From contig CAMAWP010000030.1 in NCBI GenBank assembly GCA_945861765.1, positions 1 through 33,824 on the forward strand: DNA of 33,824 bases, read 5' to 3'. Position numbers and translations under genes: made by a program. The notes under the pieces were generated by a model. The model had not been told where the DNA came from. It saw nothing but the letters and a program-made list of their open reading frames with translations, and did not search any database. Shown here piece after piece: positions 19,401-26,189 of this stretch. The DNA comes from Akkermansia muciniphila (GTDB lineage Bacteria; Verrucomicrobiota; Verrucomicrobiia; Limisphaerales; SIBE01). Numbering within the stretch: position 1 is the first letter of the stretch; every line of letters starts with the position of its first letter.

Positions 19401-21834
19401 AGCCGGCTTTGAGCCGAATGACGCGCGTTTCTTCCTTCGTGCCTTTCCGTCCTTCGGGGTCAAGCTGACGGACGACCGTCTCCACACGAGCAATCTCCTT
19501 TTCCGAGCCGCTCACCATAATACGATTGTTCTTCGTGTCGGCCAGGAGCGTGGCGGCACCGCCGGCGGGCTCGGAGACTCCCTTCAATTGCTCCTGATAG
19601 AGCTGCTGGACGAGAGCGGTCAGCTCGGCCGTATTGCGGCCAAACAATTCAATTCCTTTGGACTGGCGGCTGACGGCGGAGTAGGAGGCGCCGTCGAGTT
19701 GCTGAACCAAATTCGTAATCCGCTGAAAATCTTTGGCGGTGGCCAGAACGATGATCTGTTTGCCAGACGAGTCGGGAATAAGTTTGGGAGCGAGCTGAGG
19801 GTTGGTCTGATCCTCGCCCAGTTGCGTCATGAGCTGAGTCGTGAGGGCAATCAACTCAGAGGCGGACTTCGACCGAATCGGGATCACGCTCATCTCGCGT
19901 TTGGTCTTGTCCGGCGCGATATCAAGCGTGTTCACCACGTCCTGAACTTCCGTGAACTGCTCCTCGGTGGCGGTGACGAGAAGTCGGTTGTTCGCAGCGT
20001 CGGGCAACAGCAGCGGCTTGGCGAGAGCTTCAAACCGCCGGTCGCTCATTCGCTCCGCGACCAGGCTGTTGATGCTCGTGAGCGCGGCATCGATCCGGAG
20101 CTCTTTCAACGCAATAATCTGGAGGCGGCGCAACTGCGGTTTGCCCTTCTCGGCCTTCAGTTGTGTCACAATTTCCTCGATCCGTTTCAAGTGGTCCTGG
20201 CTTGCGGTGACGATCAGCCGCCCGCTTTCAACATCAACCATCATTTTCGCGTAAGCCGCTTGGCCGCCGAAACTGTTGGTCACCTGGCTGCGGTAGATTT
20301 GCTCGACCAGGGGAAGAATCCGTTTCGCTTCGGATACAGTCCCAACGTCGAGGAACTTCGTTTGCTGCGGCATTGAAGTCGTGGAACCGATCTCGAGTTG
20401 CGCAATAATATCGACAGCGGTCTGCACATCGCCGGGCGAACCTGTCACCACGACGCTCTGGCTGGTCGGCTCGAGCGTGACGTTGACCGCGGAGATCGTC
20501 GAGCCGTTCGGCAATCGCTTCGACAAAGCATCGGAAACGATCTTGGCCACGCTGGTGGCGTCGAGAGCACGGGGGCGAAAAACTTTGGTGACTTGAATCG
20601 TTTGCGAACGAGTGGGCTGCAAGTTCCCGCCATTCCCGTGAACAGGCCTGTCGAGTTTGTTGATCAGCAGCTCGATTTGATCGAGTTGGCCGGCGATCGG
20701 CGCGGCGACAATCAAGCGGTTTTGCTCGGGGTCCGCGATGACCCTGGCTTTGGTGGCCGCGGCAGCCGCAGTTTCCTTGGGGCCAGCCACGCCAGGGATG
20801 GCTTGGCGGATCATCTGCACCAATTCCTCGGCCTTGGTGATCTGCGGATAGTAAATCCGCACTTCGCCGGCGCCACCTTCTTTATCTTCGAATTTCGCAA
20901 CCAATTCTTCGGCCAGCCCCAGTCGATCACGCGGCCCGAATAAGACAAGGGTGCGCGACGCGTCGTCATACACCGCGGTCACGTAATCGTTCGGGTCGGC
21001 CGCGAGAGCTTCAAGCTGTTTCGTCTGAGGATTAAACTGCGTCTTCTTCGTCGCCGTGGCGGCCCCGAAAGTGCGGTTGATTAGATCGGCCACCACAGCG
21101 CCGGAAGCATGAACAAGCGTGTGGGCTTTCATTTGGCGCTCCGCCACGGCCTCGGTATCAATCGCGGTGAGCAGCGAGCGAATCCGCTGAATGTTCATCA
21201 GCCGATCGGTAATGATCAAACCTCGGCCTCGTGAAAGCGGCGCGATCGATCCGGCGGTGGAGAGCATCGAGACGACCGCTTCGCCCACTTCTTTTGTGTC
21301 CAGATTTTTAACTTCCAAAACGATCGTGACGATCTCGCCGGGCCGAACATCACCGGTGTTATCGAGTCCACGCAGGATTCTCAGCGGCATTTGGGGCAAT
21401 GTCTTAAACGGCACCAACCGCAGGTAATGGCCATCCTCCATCAGAGTCATTCCTTTCATCGACAGCATGAGGTTCAGCGTATCCAGGGCCTCCGGATAGC
21501 TGTAAGGCTTGGGATCATTGAACGTGAGCGTGCCTTGGAGATTGGTGTCGGTGACCAGCGGCTTGTTCGCCATTTGAGCAAAACGCTCCAAGACATCCGC
21601 GTAAGGAATGCCGTCGAACTGAAAGCGGATATTGCGTTGCGGAGCATTCGTAGCCGTTTCGGTGGCGCTCGCGGCGGATGGGATGGCGTTGGTCACCCGC
21701 TTGAGATCAGCCGCGGACGATGCGACGGTGCGGGTCTCCGACGCCGCTTGCGTCTTGAGGTCCTGCGCGAGGACGGAGGCTTCCGAGACGAGGGCGCAGG
21801 TCAATCCAATGAGAGTGATGCTAAATCGTGTCAT
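10420..21834 (-). CDS. gspD: Giant secretin (GspD family) with about 40 N1-type modules
   Basis: The encoded protein is 3804 residues in one uninterrupted frame. A signal peptide (residues 1 to about 24, ending VLAQ) is followed by an Ala/Thr-rich linker and an N0-type domain (about 68-143, NIRFQFDGIPYADVLERF). From about 165 to 3494 comes a tandem series of roughly 40 N1/secretin_N modules. Each has a beta strand of the type VRVFKLKxAxA, a helix, a strand pair of the type DxRSNSLLVTG and a helix ending IIxQLD. The C-terminal secretin domain (about 3495-3740) is conventional, with VLIQVLLAEVTLD, VPIINERRATTSVSVQSGQT, IIIGGLI and VPFFGDIPYLGVLFR. A charged Lys/Pro-rich tail closes the protein. 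Ordinary GspD has N0-N3 and about 600-750 residues. The secretin forms the outer-membrane channel of the T2SS. Notable insertions are a poly-Gln run, a Gly run and a Pro-rich linker. It follows the gspM-like gene after 51 bp. Confidence 0.95.
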   Translation of the reverse strand: MTRFSITLIGLTCALVSEASVLAQDLKTQAASETRTVASSAADLKRVTNAIPSAASATETATNAPQRNIRFQFDGIPYADVLERFAQMANKPLVTDTNLQGTLTFNDPKPYSYPEALDTLNLMLSMKGMTLMEDGHYLRLVPFKTLPQMPLRILRGLDNTGDVRPGEIVTIVLEVKNLDTKEVGEAVVSMLSTAGSIAPLSRGRGLIITDRLMNIQRIRSLLTAIDTEAVAERQMKAHTLVHASGAVVADLINRTFGAATATKKTQFNPQTKQLEALAADPNDYVTAVYDDASRTLVLFGPRDRLGLAEELVAKFEDKEGGAGEVRIYYPQITKAEELVQMIRQAIPGVAGPKETAAAAATKARVIADPEQNRLIVAAPIAGQLDQIELLINKLDRPVHGNGGNLQPTRSQTIQVTKVFRPRALDATSVAKIVSDALSKRLPNGSTISAVNVTLEPTSQSVVVTGSPGDVQTAVDIIAQLEIGSTTSMPQQTKFLDVGTVSEAKRILPLVEQIYRSQVTNSFGGQAAYAKMMVDVESGRLIVTASQDHLKRIEEIVTQLKAEKGKPQLRRLQIIALKELRIDAALTSINSLVAERMSDRRFEALAKPLLLPDAANNRLLVTATEEQFTEVQDVVNTLDIAPDKTKREMSVIPIRSKSASELIALTTQLMTQLGEDQTNPQLAPKLIPDSSGKQIIVLATAKDFQRITNLVQQLDGASYSAVSRQSKGIELFGRNTAELTALVQQLYQEQLKGVSEPAGGAATLLADTKNNRIMVSGSEKEIARVETVVRQLDPEGRKGTKEETRVIRLKAGLAQDLASLVEKSLTTQSRQIKVLVDARSNSLVLTGESGAVEAASQVIQQLDTRSDVQPRELRIIELKQGDANTVAPMVSALVTEISKDQRGPEYVSQIKILPDAAANRLIVTGPKDELKTVAGVVEQLDQAPEGAGGARVFKLTLADPVAVAMVVSNAMLRFDARNQPIRRVSVSPDKESNSVTVSGSRADLQDAQTIIEKLDREGVEKGRSLKVIDVRTDDPDTLAALAMKVFAAQSNGRSITNIVSITPEPSGKRLIVLAPPSLIPQVETVISTLDTKSDPGARELQTVELKNANAQELLTTVNRIYTEQSRGKPTKPATIYPHASGSRLMVYGAPDQVTAIRQIIETLETEKRPARRTRAFEVGNASDVQRLLPLVRQLYQDQWKDKGEADPADAQIVGDPRTGRLIVTGKAEHLDQIEAILNQLSTGKPTSDTRDTKVYDLTNAIAIDLANTVRTLYQDQAKSRLGTLPPDTLILADASANRLIVSGETNELQVVEGIIKQLDSVSPQSASTRVFKLKMAEAEQVALVLSTALSRITPSGRNIPRVSVGTDKQNNVLIVSGEAKDLQAAAVIVEQMDAILAKEPRQMHLIQLKNGVASEVAAKVKSLYQDQMKGRPQGGLADALIMGDELSNRLIITAGESHMKTIEEIVNQLQQTAEGSLRQLRVIVLQRNSAASIATMISQLFGRQTSTQDPNERLVVTPASDDRTLVLDATTPTLEKVEQLIKTLDGEEALGKAEVRTYQVPDGHAAELAPTLARLFAEKGGRASAGLAPRFEADASANVLMAIGTKDQFLKIDKLIEDLKKTAQVTSEIRTFKLQNSDPTQIADVLQSMLTDNEPLQPGQSRPRRTQWRPGVGMQALSDAKGIRVAPAVALNAVIVQGPPEKLTLAERLIQTLDKEEPDGKSVIQTVHLKKAHAENLAEAVNKTIASRGPQTRLQRVTVTPVVGPNSLLLNGPADAVQEVMNVIRELDQESVDDEINVHIYKLENGKAREVSAVIQQLLQSATRGQGRVRGTTSTLGTRAAQANVAVDERSNSLVISGTTSQFKMVEQLLKALDKAPDRAERDVHFVWLNSAKAFDVAFKLDAVFASRPKEDRPVIDSDSFNNSITIIGKTADIVQIQDLIARLDGSSPDTSLQVRFRPVSRVPVDQMARMLQNIYPQMSKGQIRMVEKIQPASKPNKPAGPTSPSQTKQPPASDVSPSAVSDEKSPPQPDPEVVIAIDKNANALILSGPTHELDQIDRIISDLSFSYISSDAEFRIFPLKEADPVMVARTLSDLFKPDPLTPQQQQQLQQQQQQQQQQKPGEVRPVAPVPKITVVAEPRTRSVIVRAKQTDFTLMELLIKQIDVAGVSSQLEYRLVALTNALPEKIIPLVQQMVTQLNIIRPGEPLTVIVDTRTRGLLVIARDTALNQIASMIHSLDTPSPFAEAEVLVVSLKKATAPQLANVLQNMLRPGVAGQLTPDARELQEQIRRLKIQNDEGKTVLLDLTKPIKVMADTVLGGQGGANRLILSSTSDNLKALAAVVEMMDTVPVTEGVNVRLVHLQHADATTVVQTLTTIFTQGQRLATGPGGRGEPEGTAGKALVNPLNVAVDPRSNTLILSGQVESLDLAQKIISDLDRKLDRFVTEVKLFRLKHASATRLAPLLQSVFAEGPAVPGTEGLNTQVTRLRAGLPDERPQVAEQPKARAALTVQPDSTSNFLIVAARTDMLPLIETVINQLDIPSASGLDSIRVYALNHADPVTVQKVINDIFTGPRAAQLRTEDKPNVTVDERTRALIVAGNGKGFAIIDSLLAQLDRQLPFDLRDIRIVALENSDATVVAATLQRLLDARVAQKGALSKQEADSMRVLIIDEPRSNSLLVTGSKDSFDLVESLVKELDRAPTALGGRIRLVPLKFADARAVTTSLINLFNQRYQAARSPDVQRNKPIIISDPRSNSLLVAAGVDDNQMIDDLLKKLDQKLDDPSMALTVLSLRHNDAARVATTLDGIFAARLKTRTGVGQPSSPRDQVTIETDSLNNALIISSSLENLEIMKGLLEKIDVEPTAADGLVQTFTLEFADAQRIANMLRSLVQQGLYRPGASGASSGGPRSQSQREAMAVTVDPRSNTLIVSASPANLLVIKEVIKQVDTRGFAEMGNVRLYQLKHAKASSLATVLEQFFRARRTGEGGGGGGGGGNATERSIPVVVIPDDRVNILLVTGGKESFDVTDRIIQQLDAEDTVARMNFKVFPLKQTTASKLQNTLQRLFVNRPARTKGEPLEPITVVADAWANALIVGASVEDMAMVSSLIERLDSDQGQQGLTVQVLPLAKADARQVALTVQGLYRSGPPGTGAASPVVVTADERLNAIVLSAGEGDIKRITELVKKLDTDQVGRVSEIRIVPLRFARAESLSTILNTALNTKPTGLPDQHPNSASLLQFITRTEDGKDVVASALKEGVLITPDARMNALVISAPADYVGLLEQIIARMDSSSPRQAKIKVFQLINADARQMAELLSGLFRLQPAGQPAGSQRSIQYTLIKPNSHAPDGPEETTAEDGVEGASAVLGSDEQNALHVTVDPRTNSLLVGGTEHYVALVSDIIQTLDSSAAQERKSEVYRLKNAQAGEIQTAVRAFLDQERTRVTQVLGQDAVGTAQRMLEHEVAIVAEQVSNTLLLSADRRYFAQVKDLIEKLDKPQPQVLIQVLLAEVTLDSTRDLGIEWNVTKTVEDARLATGTSLGALSDLKTFGGFSAAVTGSNYDFLLRALENEGRLEVLSRPQILTSDNKPATINVGQRVPLITDSRVTQFGDTINSFRYENVGVNLAVTPRIGADGAVKMEISTTNSALSSATVDVGSSAKGGTVRVPIINERRATTSVSVQSGQTIIIGGLISISDDTRIKKVPFFGDIPYLGVLFRSKSKVSDRKELLILLTPQVLVNAVEDSTIMDPKKVTQDQLEHSSIKDKDQIQRDGFRNQLLDPLFPNRKLETPDAKQRNNSPPVEPEKQKKKGDST
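12857..12889 (-). repeat. Glycine-codon run inside the giant secretin
   Basis: A GGN-rich tract on the coding strand encodes nine consecutive glycines in the loop of one N1 module (around residue 2985). It is a flexible surface loop by inference. Confidence 0.7.
15478..15533 (-). repeat. CAG/CAA microsatellite encoding poly-glutamine in the secretin
   Basis: The coding strand reads a run of CAA and CAG codons interrupted once by CTC, giving five Gln, one Leu, then ten or so Gln (residues about 2101-2118). It lies in the inter-strand loop of an N1 module. Such trinucleotide tracts can change length by slippage without breaking the frame. Confidence 0.85.
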
Positions 21835-21885
21835 AGTTTGGTTTCACAGCTTGGGAGTGATGACGCATGGATATAAATTCAAAAA

Positions 21886-22875
21886 TCAGTTCGAGAGCGC
21901 GGCGAGTTGTTCTGGCAATTTATCGCGCGAAAGTTTGTAGATATCCGCCAAAGTCCCACCACGCTCGACGGCCCAGTACTCGGCTTCAATTTTCACAATC
22001 ACACGGCTGAACGACTTCAACGCCTCATTGCCAGGCATCGGGAACGGACGGTAATCCACCATCACAATAGTGCCTCCGGCAAGCGTGTCGCCCGGTTTGT
22101 AACGGAAGGTTTTCTGACTGGTCAGATCTCGGATGTGGACTTCCGGCTGCCCCATCCATTCGGAGAGCGAGACAATGCGCAGGCTGACCGGTCCGGCGGG
22201 CGGATCGGATGTGTTCGCTTCGCCACCCGACGCATCCGAAGCTCGTTTGATGTAAGGCCGTAAAATATCGCGCGCCGCAATCGCATCGAAACTTCTCCGC
22301 TCGGGACCGTCGAGCGCGAACTTGGGCTGAGCGTTGGTGAGATCGACCATCGGCATCGGATCGATGACCAAGGTCAGATAACGAAATCTCACGTTCACCT
22401 GGGAAGGGACGTCGCTCGAAGAGAGGGTGAGGTTCTCCATCCGATGCAGGTAGGGAGAGTTTTGGACCAGGAAAAGCAGATTAAGGACATTGGTGAGCTT
22501 GCCTTCGCCATTCACGGTCCATCCGATTTCGATCGCGCCACGGAGCTTTCGCGGACCATTCGGCATGCGGCTGAAATCCGATTCGTGGAGACCACTGTGG
22601 AGGATCTGTTGGGTCAGCATTTCGCCGGATTTTGCGCTCGCTTGATCCACCTGATCGGAAACGGCGCGTTGCGCGAAGCGTTTAACCAGATCCTCGGCGG
22701 TGAAATAGGCGCGCCGTTCGGCTTTAATCTTTTCCAGCTTCTCGCGCAAAGCAGCGGTCTTCTTGTCGAGTTCCCGCAACGGTTTAATCACCACTGCTCT
22801 TGCGCCAAAAACCAGTGCAAAAAGCATAATCACACCGCCGACTACGAGGGCCATTGTCTTTTCGCGCTTGTTCAT
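21886..22875 (-). CDS. GspM/PilO-like assembly protein with a possible GspC/PilP-like C-terminal domain
   Basis: The encoded protein is 329 residues. A short cytoplasmic N-terminus precedes a transmembrane helix (about 9-28) and a charged coiled coil (about 33-60). A PilO/GspM-like periplasmic region (about 60-185) follows. From about 200 a second segment starts ARDILRPY. It runs through SLRIVSLSEWMGQPEVHIRD and KTFRYKPGDTLAGGTIVMVDYR, a small beta-barrel pattern resembling the HR domain of GspC and PilP, which contacts the N0 domain of the secretin. No separate gspC exists in this cluster, so a fusion would supply that link; this is inferred. It overlaps the GspL-like gene by 4 nt (ATGA), so translation is probably coupled, and it lies directly upstream of the secretin gene. 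Confidence 0.75.
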   Translation of the reverse strand: MNKREKTMALVVGGVIMLFALVFGARAVVIKPLRELDKKTAALREKLEKIKAERRAYFTAEDLVKRFAQRAVSDQVDQASAKSGEMLTQQILHSGLHESDFSRMPNGPRKLRGAIEIGWTVNGEGKLTNVLNLLFLVQNSPYLHRMENLTLSSSDVPSQVNVRFRYLTLVIDPMPMVDLTNAQPKFALDGPERRSFDAIAARDILRPYIKRASDASGGEANTSDPPAGPVSLRIVSLSEWMGQPEVHIRDLTSQKTFRYKPGDTLAGGTIVMVDYRPFPMPGNEALKSFSRVIVKIEAEYWAVERGGTLADIYKLSRDKLPEQLAALSN

Positions 22876-24647
22876 GGCCGGGCTCCTTTCCGGTTGCCTT
22901 TGCCGGGCGGGTCCGAGGAGGCATCGTCAGCCGGCCGGACAGGAGGATGAACTCCCGCGAGGTCGATCTTCATTTTTTCCGGAGCGGCCAGCTCAACGGT
23001 GGAACGAAAGTCATAACTAAATTTGTCGTTGCCTGGAACTATGGCCAACGGCTTGACATCGTATCCCGCCGCACGGAGTTGTTTGTCGAGCTTCGCCAAC
23101 ACCTCACCGCTGCGCGCCTGGACGGCGAAGCGAATCACCCCTTGGCCGCTGATGGCAAGCGAGGAGACATAGATCTCTTCGCTGCCGGGAAGAATGGCGC
23201 TTAGATAAGCGTAATGATCGAGCGTGTTGCTGCCGGCTTTTACCCATTCCTGGAGAGTTGTGGCCTGCAGCCGCATCTGGCGGAAGATAGGCCGTTTCTT
23301 CTCGGCCGCGGTCAAATCCGCTTGAACTTGGCGGTTGATCTGGACGCGCTGGTTCATGAGTCGCGAGCGCACGCCGAGCACACCGAACAACATTACGGCA
23401 ACCGCGGCAGCAGCGGCGATGATCCGGATACGCCGCATGTTTCTCTGCACTGCCGGGCGCTTCGGGTTCAGAAAATCGAAGGAAAGACCTTGCGGATCAC
23501 TTACTCCCAGGGCCAGACCAAGCGCCGAGATCGAGCCCGACGCATCTCCGCGCGAAACCTCCGGAAGACCGAGCGCGCTCGTTGGATCCAAAAGGTTGCA
23601 TGGAATGTTCAGCCGATTCTTGAGCGCCTCGACAACGGCAAGCTCTTGCCCAGTAGCCCCAGCCACGAACAGCTTCGACACTGGAAGGTGAGGTTCAATC
23701 CCCCCGTAACTGTGCAGGCTGCGGACGACTTCGATGGTGATCGTTTCAACGAAGGAGGCGGGCCCGACCATGGCGGGTGCTTCAGTTGGTGGAGGATTCA
23801 TCCTCCCCGCGTCCGGCAGTGGTGGCGCGGGAGACGTGGGAACGGGCTGTTCAGGCTCGGCCATCAGCTTGACCGACACGCCGCGGCTGAAGAGCAAAGT
23901 CTGCTTTGCTATGACATCGATGCCCACCTCATCGAGCCTCAGCGAAACCAGAGCCACCGCCTCGTCACCAGGGGCCACGCGGCAAGCTTCCACGCAGCGG
24001 GCGTGCGCGTCGGACGGCCAGCCTAACGCCACTAAGTTCAGTCCCGCGGCATCCGCGGTTTGCTGGAACGAACGCACGACGTCGCGCCTCACTGCCGCGG
24101 CCAGCACCTCGAGTTTTGGGAGCGCTGCGGCAGGGTCGGCCTTGTTCTCAGCGGATTGCGCGTAGGTTGGGTCGTTAGGTTCCAGCCGCGGAGGCGTGCT
24201 GACCTGGCGGCGGACTTTGAAGTCAATGACGGCATCCTCCAAGCGAATGGGAAGATCCTTTCCAATCTGGAAATGAACCATCGAGGCGAGCTCGCTGATG
24301 TCCTCGGTCGCGGGCACGGATAAGGTCCGGATCACGACCGACGCACGCGGCACACCCATGACGATCCCGGCGGGTTGGATGCCCAATCGGTCCAAAGCAT
24401 CCGCGATTGCCTTTCCTAGCGCTGCCGGATCCGAGCAATCGGTTCCGTTCGGAAAATCCAGGCGCTCCGTGGCGAGACGCGTGACGGCGCCACGGTTTCC
24501 GCGCGGCGCGGTTTGGACCACGCGCAAGACCTGCCCGTCCACATCAATCCCCGTGATAGCCCCTTGGTTGCCGAGACGAAGCTTTTTGCGGATCAACAGG
24601 CGGAGATCCTTCCAGGGAAAAAGCTTTGTTTGCGGACTGTCAACCAT
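22872..24647 (-). CDS. GspL-type protein: PilM-like actin fold fused to a PilN-like domain
   Basis: The encoded protein is 591 residues. The N-terminal part (to about 380) is a PilM/GspL actin-like ATPase fold. It has a GIDVDGQVLRVVQ phosphate-binding-type motif (about 33-45), a VIMGVPRASVVIRTLSVP strand-turn region, and later VSKLFVAGATGQELAVVEALKNR. A proline-rich linker lies at about 280-300. A single transmembrane helix (about 407-428) is followed by a PilN-like coiled coil and a periplasmic ferredoxin-like domain (LKKLD..., AISGQGVIRFAVQARSG). This is the cytoplasmic-to-periplasmic connector that recruits the GspE ATPase to the inner-membrane platform. It overlaps the gspM-like gene by 4 nt and follows gspK after 3 nt, so it is within one operon. 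Confidence 0.85.
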   Translation of the reverse strand: MVDSPQTKLFPWKDLRLLIRKKLRLGNQGAITGIDVDGQVLRVVQTAPRGNRGAVTRLATERLDFPNGTDCSDPAALGKAIADALDRLGIQPAGIVMGVPRASVVIRTLSVPATEDISELASMVHFQIGKDLPIRLEDAVIDFKVRRQVSTPPRLEPNDPTYAQSAENKADPAAALPKLEVLAAAVRRDVVRSFQQTADAAGLNLVALGWPSDAHARCVEACRVAPGDEAVALVSLRLDEVGIDVIAKQTLLFSRGVSVKLMAEPEQPVPTSPAPPLPDAGRMNPPPTEAPAMVGPASFVETITIEVVRSLHSYGGIEPHLPVSKLFVAGATGQELAVVEALKNRLNIPCNLLDPTSALGLPEVSRGDASGSISALGLALGVSDPQGLSFDFLNPKRPAVQRNMRRIRIIAAAAAVAVMLFGVLGVRSRLMNQRVQINRQVQADLTAAEKKRPIFRQMRLQATTLQEWVKAGSNTLDHYAYLSAILPGSEEIYVSSLAISGQGVIRFAVQARSGEVLAKLDKQLRAAGYDVKPLAIVPGNDKFSYDFRSTVELAAPEKMKIDLAGVHPPVRPADDASSDPPGKGNRKGARP

Positions 24648-24650
24648 AGG

Positions 24651-26189
24651 TCAGTTATTGTGAGCAGCAGCGCTGGCGTAGTCCAGGCTTACAAGTCTGG
24701 TGCGCTCCCGGATTCCAGGTAAATGACTCCTGCTTCGAAGCCTTGCAGTTCGCGCAGTCGGCTCCAGAGAAGCGATCGTTCTGTCATCGGCAACGGAGTC
24801 AATCTTTAAGGGCAAGCCCAGCCGCGTTATATCCCGAAGATACGCAATCGTCGGCTTGGGCGCGGCTAGATCAATAATCGCCTCCAGCACTCGAAAGCGT
24901 CCGGAAGGAATCCCATAGCCAATCACCTGGAGATGAAATTGAAAGCTGCGCGCGGTGAGATGCGGCGCAACCTTTTTGAAGAGGTCGGCGTTCACCAAAG
25001 CTTCTTGATACAGCCACGCAGGCGTCCGTCGCTGTTCCGGGCTCAAGCCACCTCTCGCCGCTACGATGGATTCAGCAAGAGCTTCATCGATCTCGGGGAT
25101 CGTCTGGAGCACGCGCGCGGAGGCGGTGTTGATGTTGATGAGTCCGGGCAATCGGCGTTCCGCCGTTGTCGTCAATCGATCCAGCACGTCGGGGAGTTCT
25201 GTTTTCCCAACTCCAGATGCCAGCTCAACTTCCGCGCCGTTTTCGTCCTTGAACTTTCCTTTTGCTTCGAGCAGATCAGCAGGATGAGCGACAGCGGTTT
25301 TGTTACGTCGGAGCGCTGCGATGTATTGGACTAGCGCGGGTGGAAAGCCGGAGTCGGGAAGCGTGGCCTTTGGGTCAACCAGTTGAATTCGAGCAACGCG
25401 GTTGATGTCTTCGTTCAAATCGTACGACGAAATTGTGAGATACTGGCGAAGCCCGAAGTCTAGCTTTCCATCTTTGTTATCAGGAGGAAATCGCTCGTCT
25501 CCATCATTTTCACCCGGGTCGAGCCGGAAGTTGAGATTTGAATCCTCGCCGTAAAGCAGAGATGGAGTAAACCCCCGCACAAGGAGCAATTCATCAAGCG
25601 TCGATAGCGATCTATTGAGAACTCCATAAGGACGGGACAGCGTGTCGTAATACTCCTGCTCAGCGCCTTCGGGGCGGGGCGTGCTGTCAGCATCCAGGAA
25701 ATCGAGCAACCCCTGGACGAGGTAGGGCGTCATTTTAGGCAGCTTGGTAAAATTCGTCTCGGTCGCTGTATTGAGGTTGAGCTTGCTTGACTCATCGGTG
25801 AGCCCGAACTGCATCTCCTCTTGATCTGGTTCGCCCATGGCATAGACCGAATAGTACCACTGGTCAGAGCCGTCATCGACCACGAGGCGGCCTCGAAACG
25901 CTTCCGAGTTATCTTTCCAGTCGAGTCCTCCAGGAACCGTTTGTCCCGCAACCCGCATCGCTTCATAGATCCCGCTCATGGCCGCGGCCCAGGCTTGCTC
26001 GGAACCAGTCCCGGCCGCGGTGGCAGTCTCTTCGGCTCGCACATGAAACATGAGGCTGAGGACCACCATGGACGCCAGCATAATCACAACTAGAACAGCA
26101 ACGAGAACGAAGCCGTGGCGAGGCGCGCGAGCACTCCTGGATGCCGGAGCGGCGTAACTGGACCTGCTGTCAGAGCCATTTTTGGTCAT
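24651..26189 (-). CDS. gspK: General secretion pathway protein K, minor pseudopilin
   Basis: The encoded protein is 512 residues. A long basic leader (to Gly26) precedes the hydrophobic helix FVLVAVLVVIMLASMVVLSL. There is no Glu at position 5, a known peculiarity of GspK among pseudopilins. The large globular part contains the GspK signature DESSKLNLNTAT and a helix-hairpin-helix-like segment (LININTASARVLQTIPEID, about 348-366), as in known GspK proteins. It also has an acidic stretch DSNLNFRLDPGENDGDE that could bind calcium. GspK sits at the tip of the pseudopilus with GspI and GspJ. The start codon overlaps the end of gspJ by 4 nt (ATGA-type junction). Confidence 0.92.
   Translation of the reverse strand: MTKNGSDSRSSYAAPASRSARAPRHGFVLVAVLVVIMLASMVVLSLMFHVRAEETATAAGTGSEQAWAAAMSGIYEAMRVAGQTVPGGLDWKDNSEAFRGRLVVDDGSDQWYYSVYAMGEPDQEEMQFGLTDESSKLNLNTATETNFTKLPKMTPYLVQGLLDFLDADSTPRPEGAEQEYYDTLSRPYGVLNRSLSTLDELLLVRGFTPSLLYGEDSNLNFRLDPGENDGDERFPPDNKDGKLDFGLRQYLTISSYDLNEDINRVARIQLVDPKATLPDSGFPPALVQYIAALRRNKTAVAHPADLLEAKGKFKDENGAEVELASGVGKTELPDVLDRLTTTAERRLPGLININTASARVLQTIPEIDEALAESIVAARGGLSPEQRRTPAWLYQEALVNADLFKKVAPHLTARSFQFHLQVIGYGIPSGRFRVLEAIIDLAAPKPTIAYLRDITRLGLPLKIDSVADDRTIASLEPTARTARLRSRSHLPGIRERTRLVSLDYASAAAHNN

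Noticed and set aside
17464-20376. A 970-codon open frame on the plus strand, opposite the secretin gene
   Set aside because: It has no family features. Its internal periodicity mirrors the sense-strand module repeats, and long antisense frames are expected opposite a GC-rich gene with this codon use. The secretin frame has clear domains and is much longer.
10420-21834. Giant secretin as several fused or misassembled genes
   Set aside because: The frame is uninterrupted, there is only one signal peptide, one N0 domain and one C-terminal barrel, and the modules are diverged from one another rather than identical copies that would suggest assembly error.
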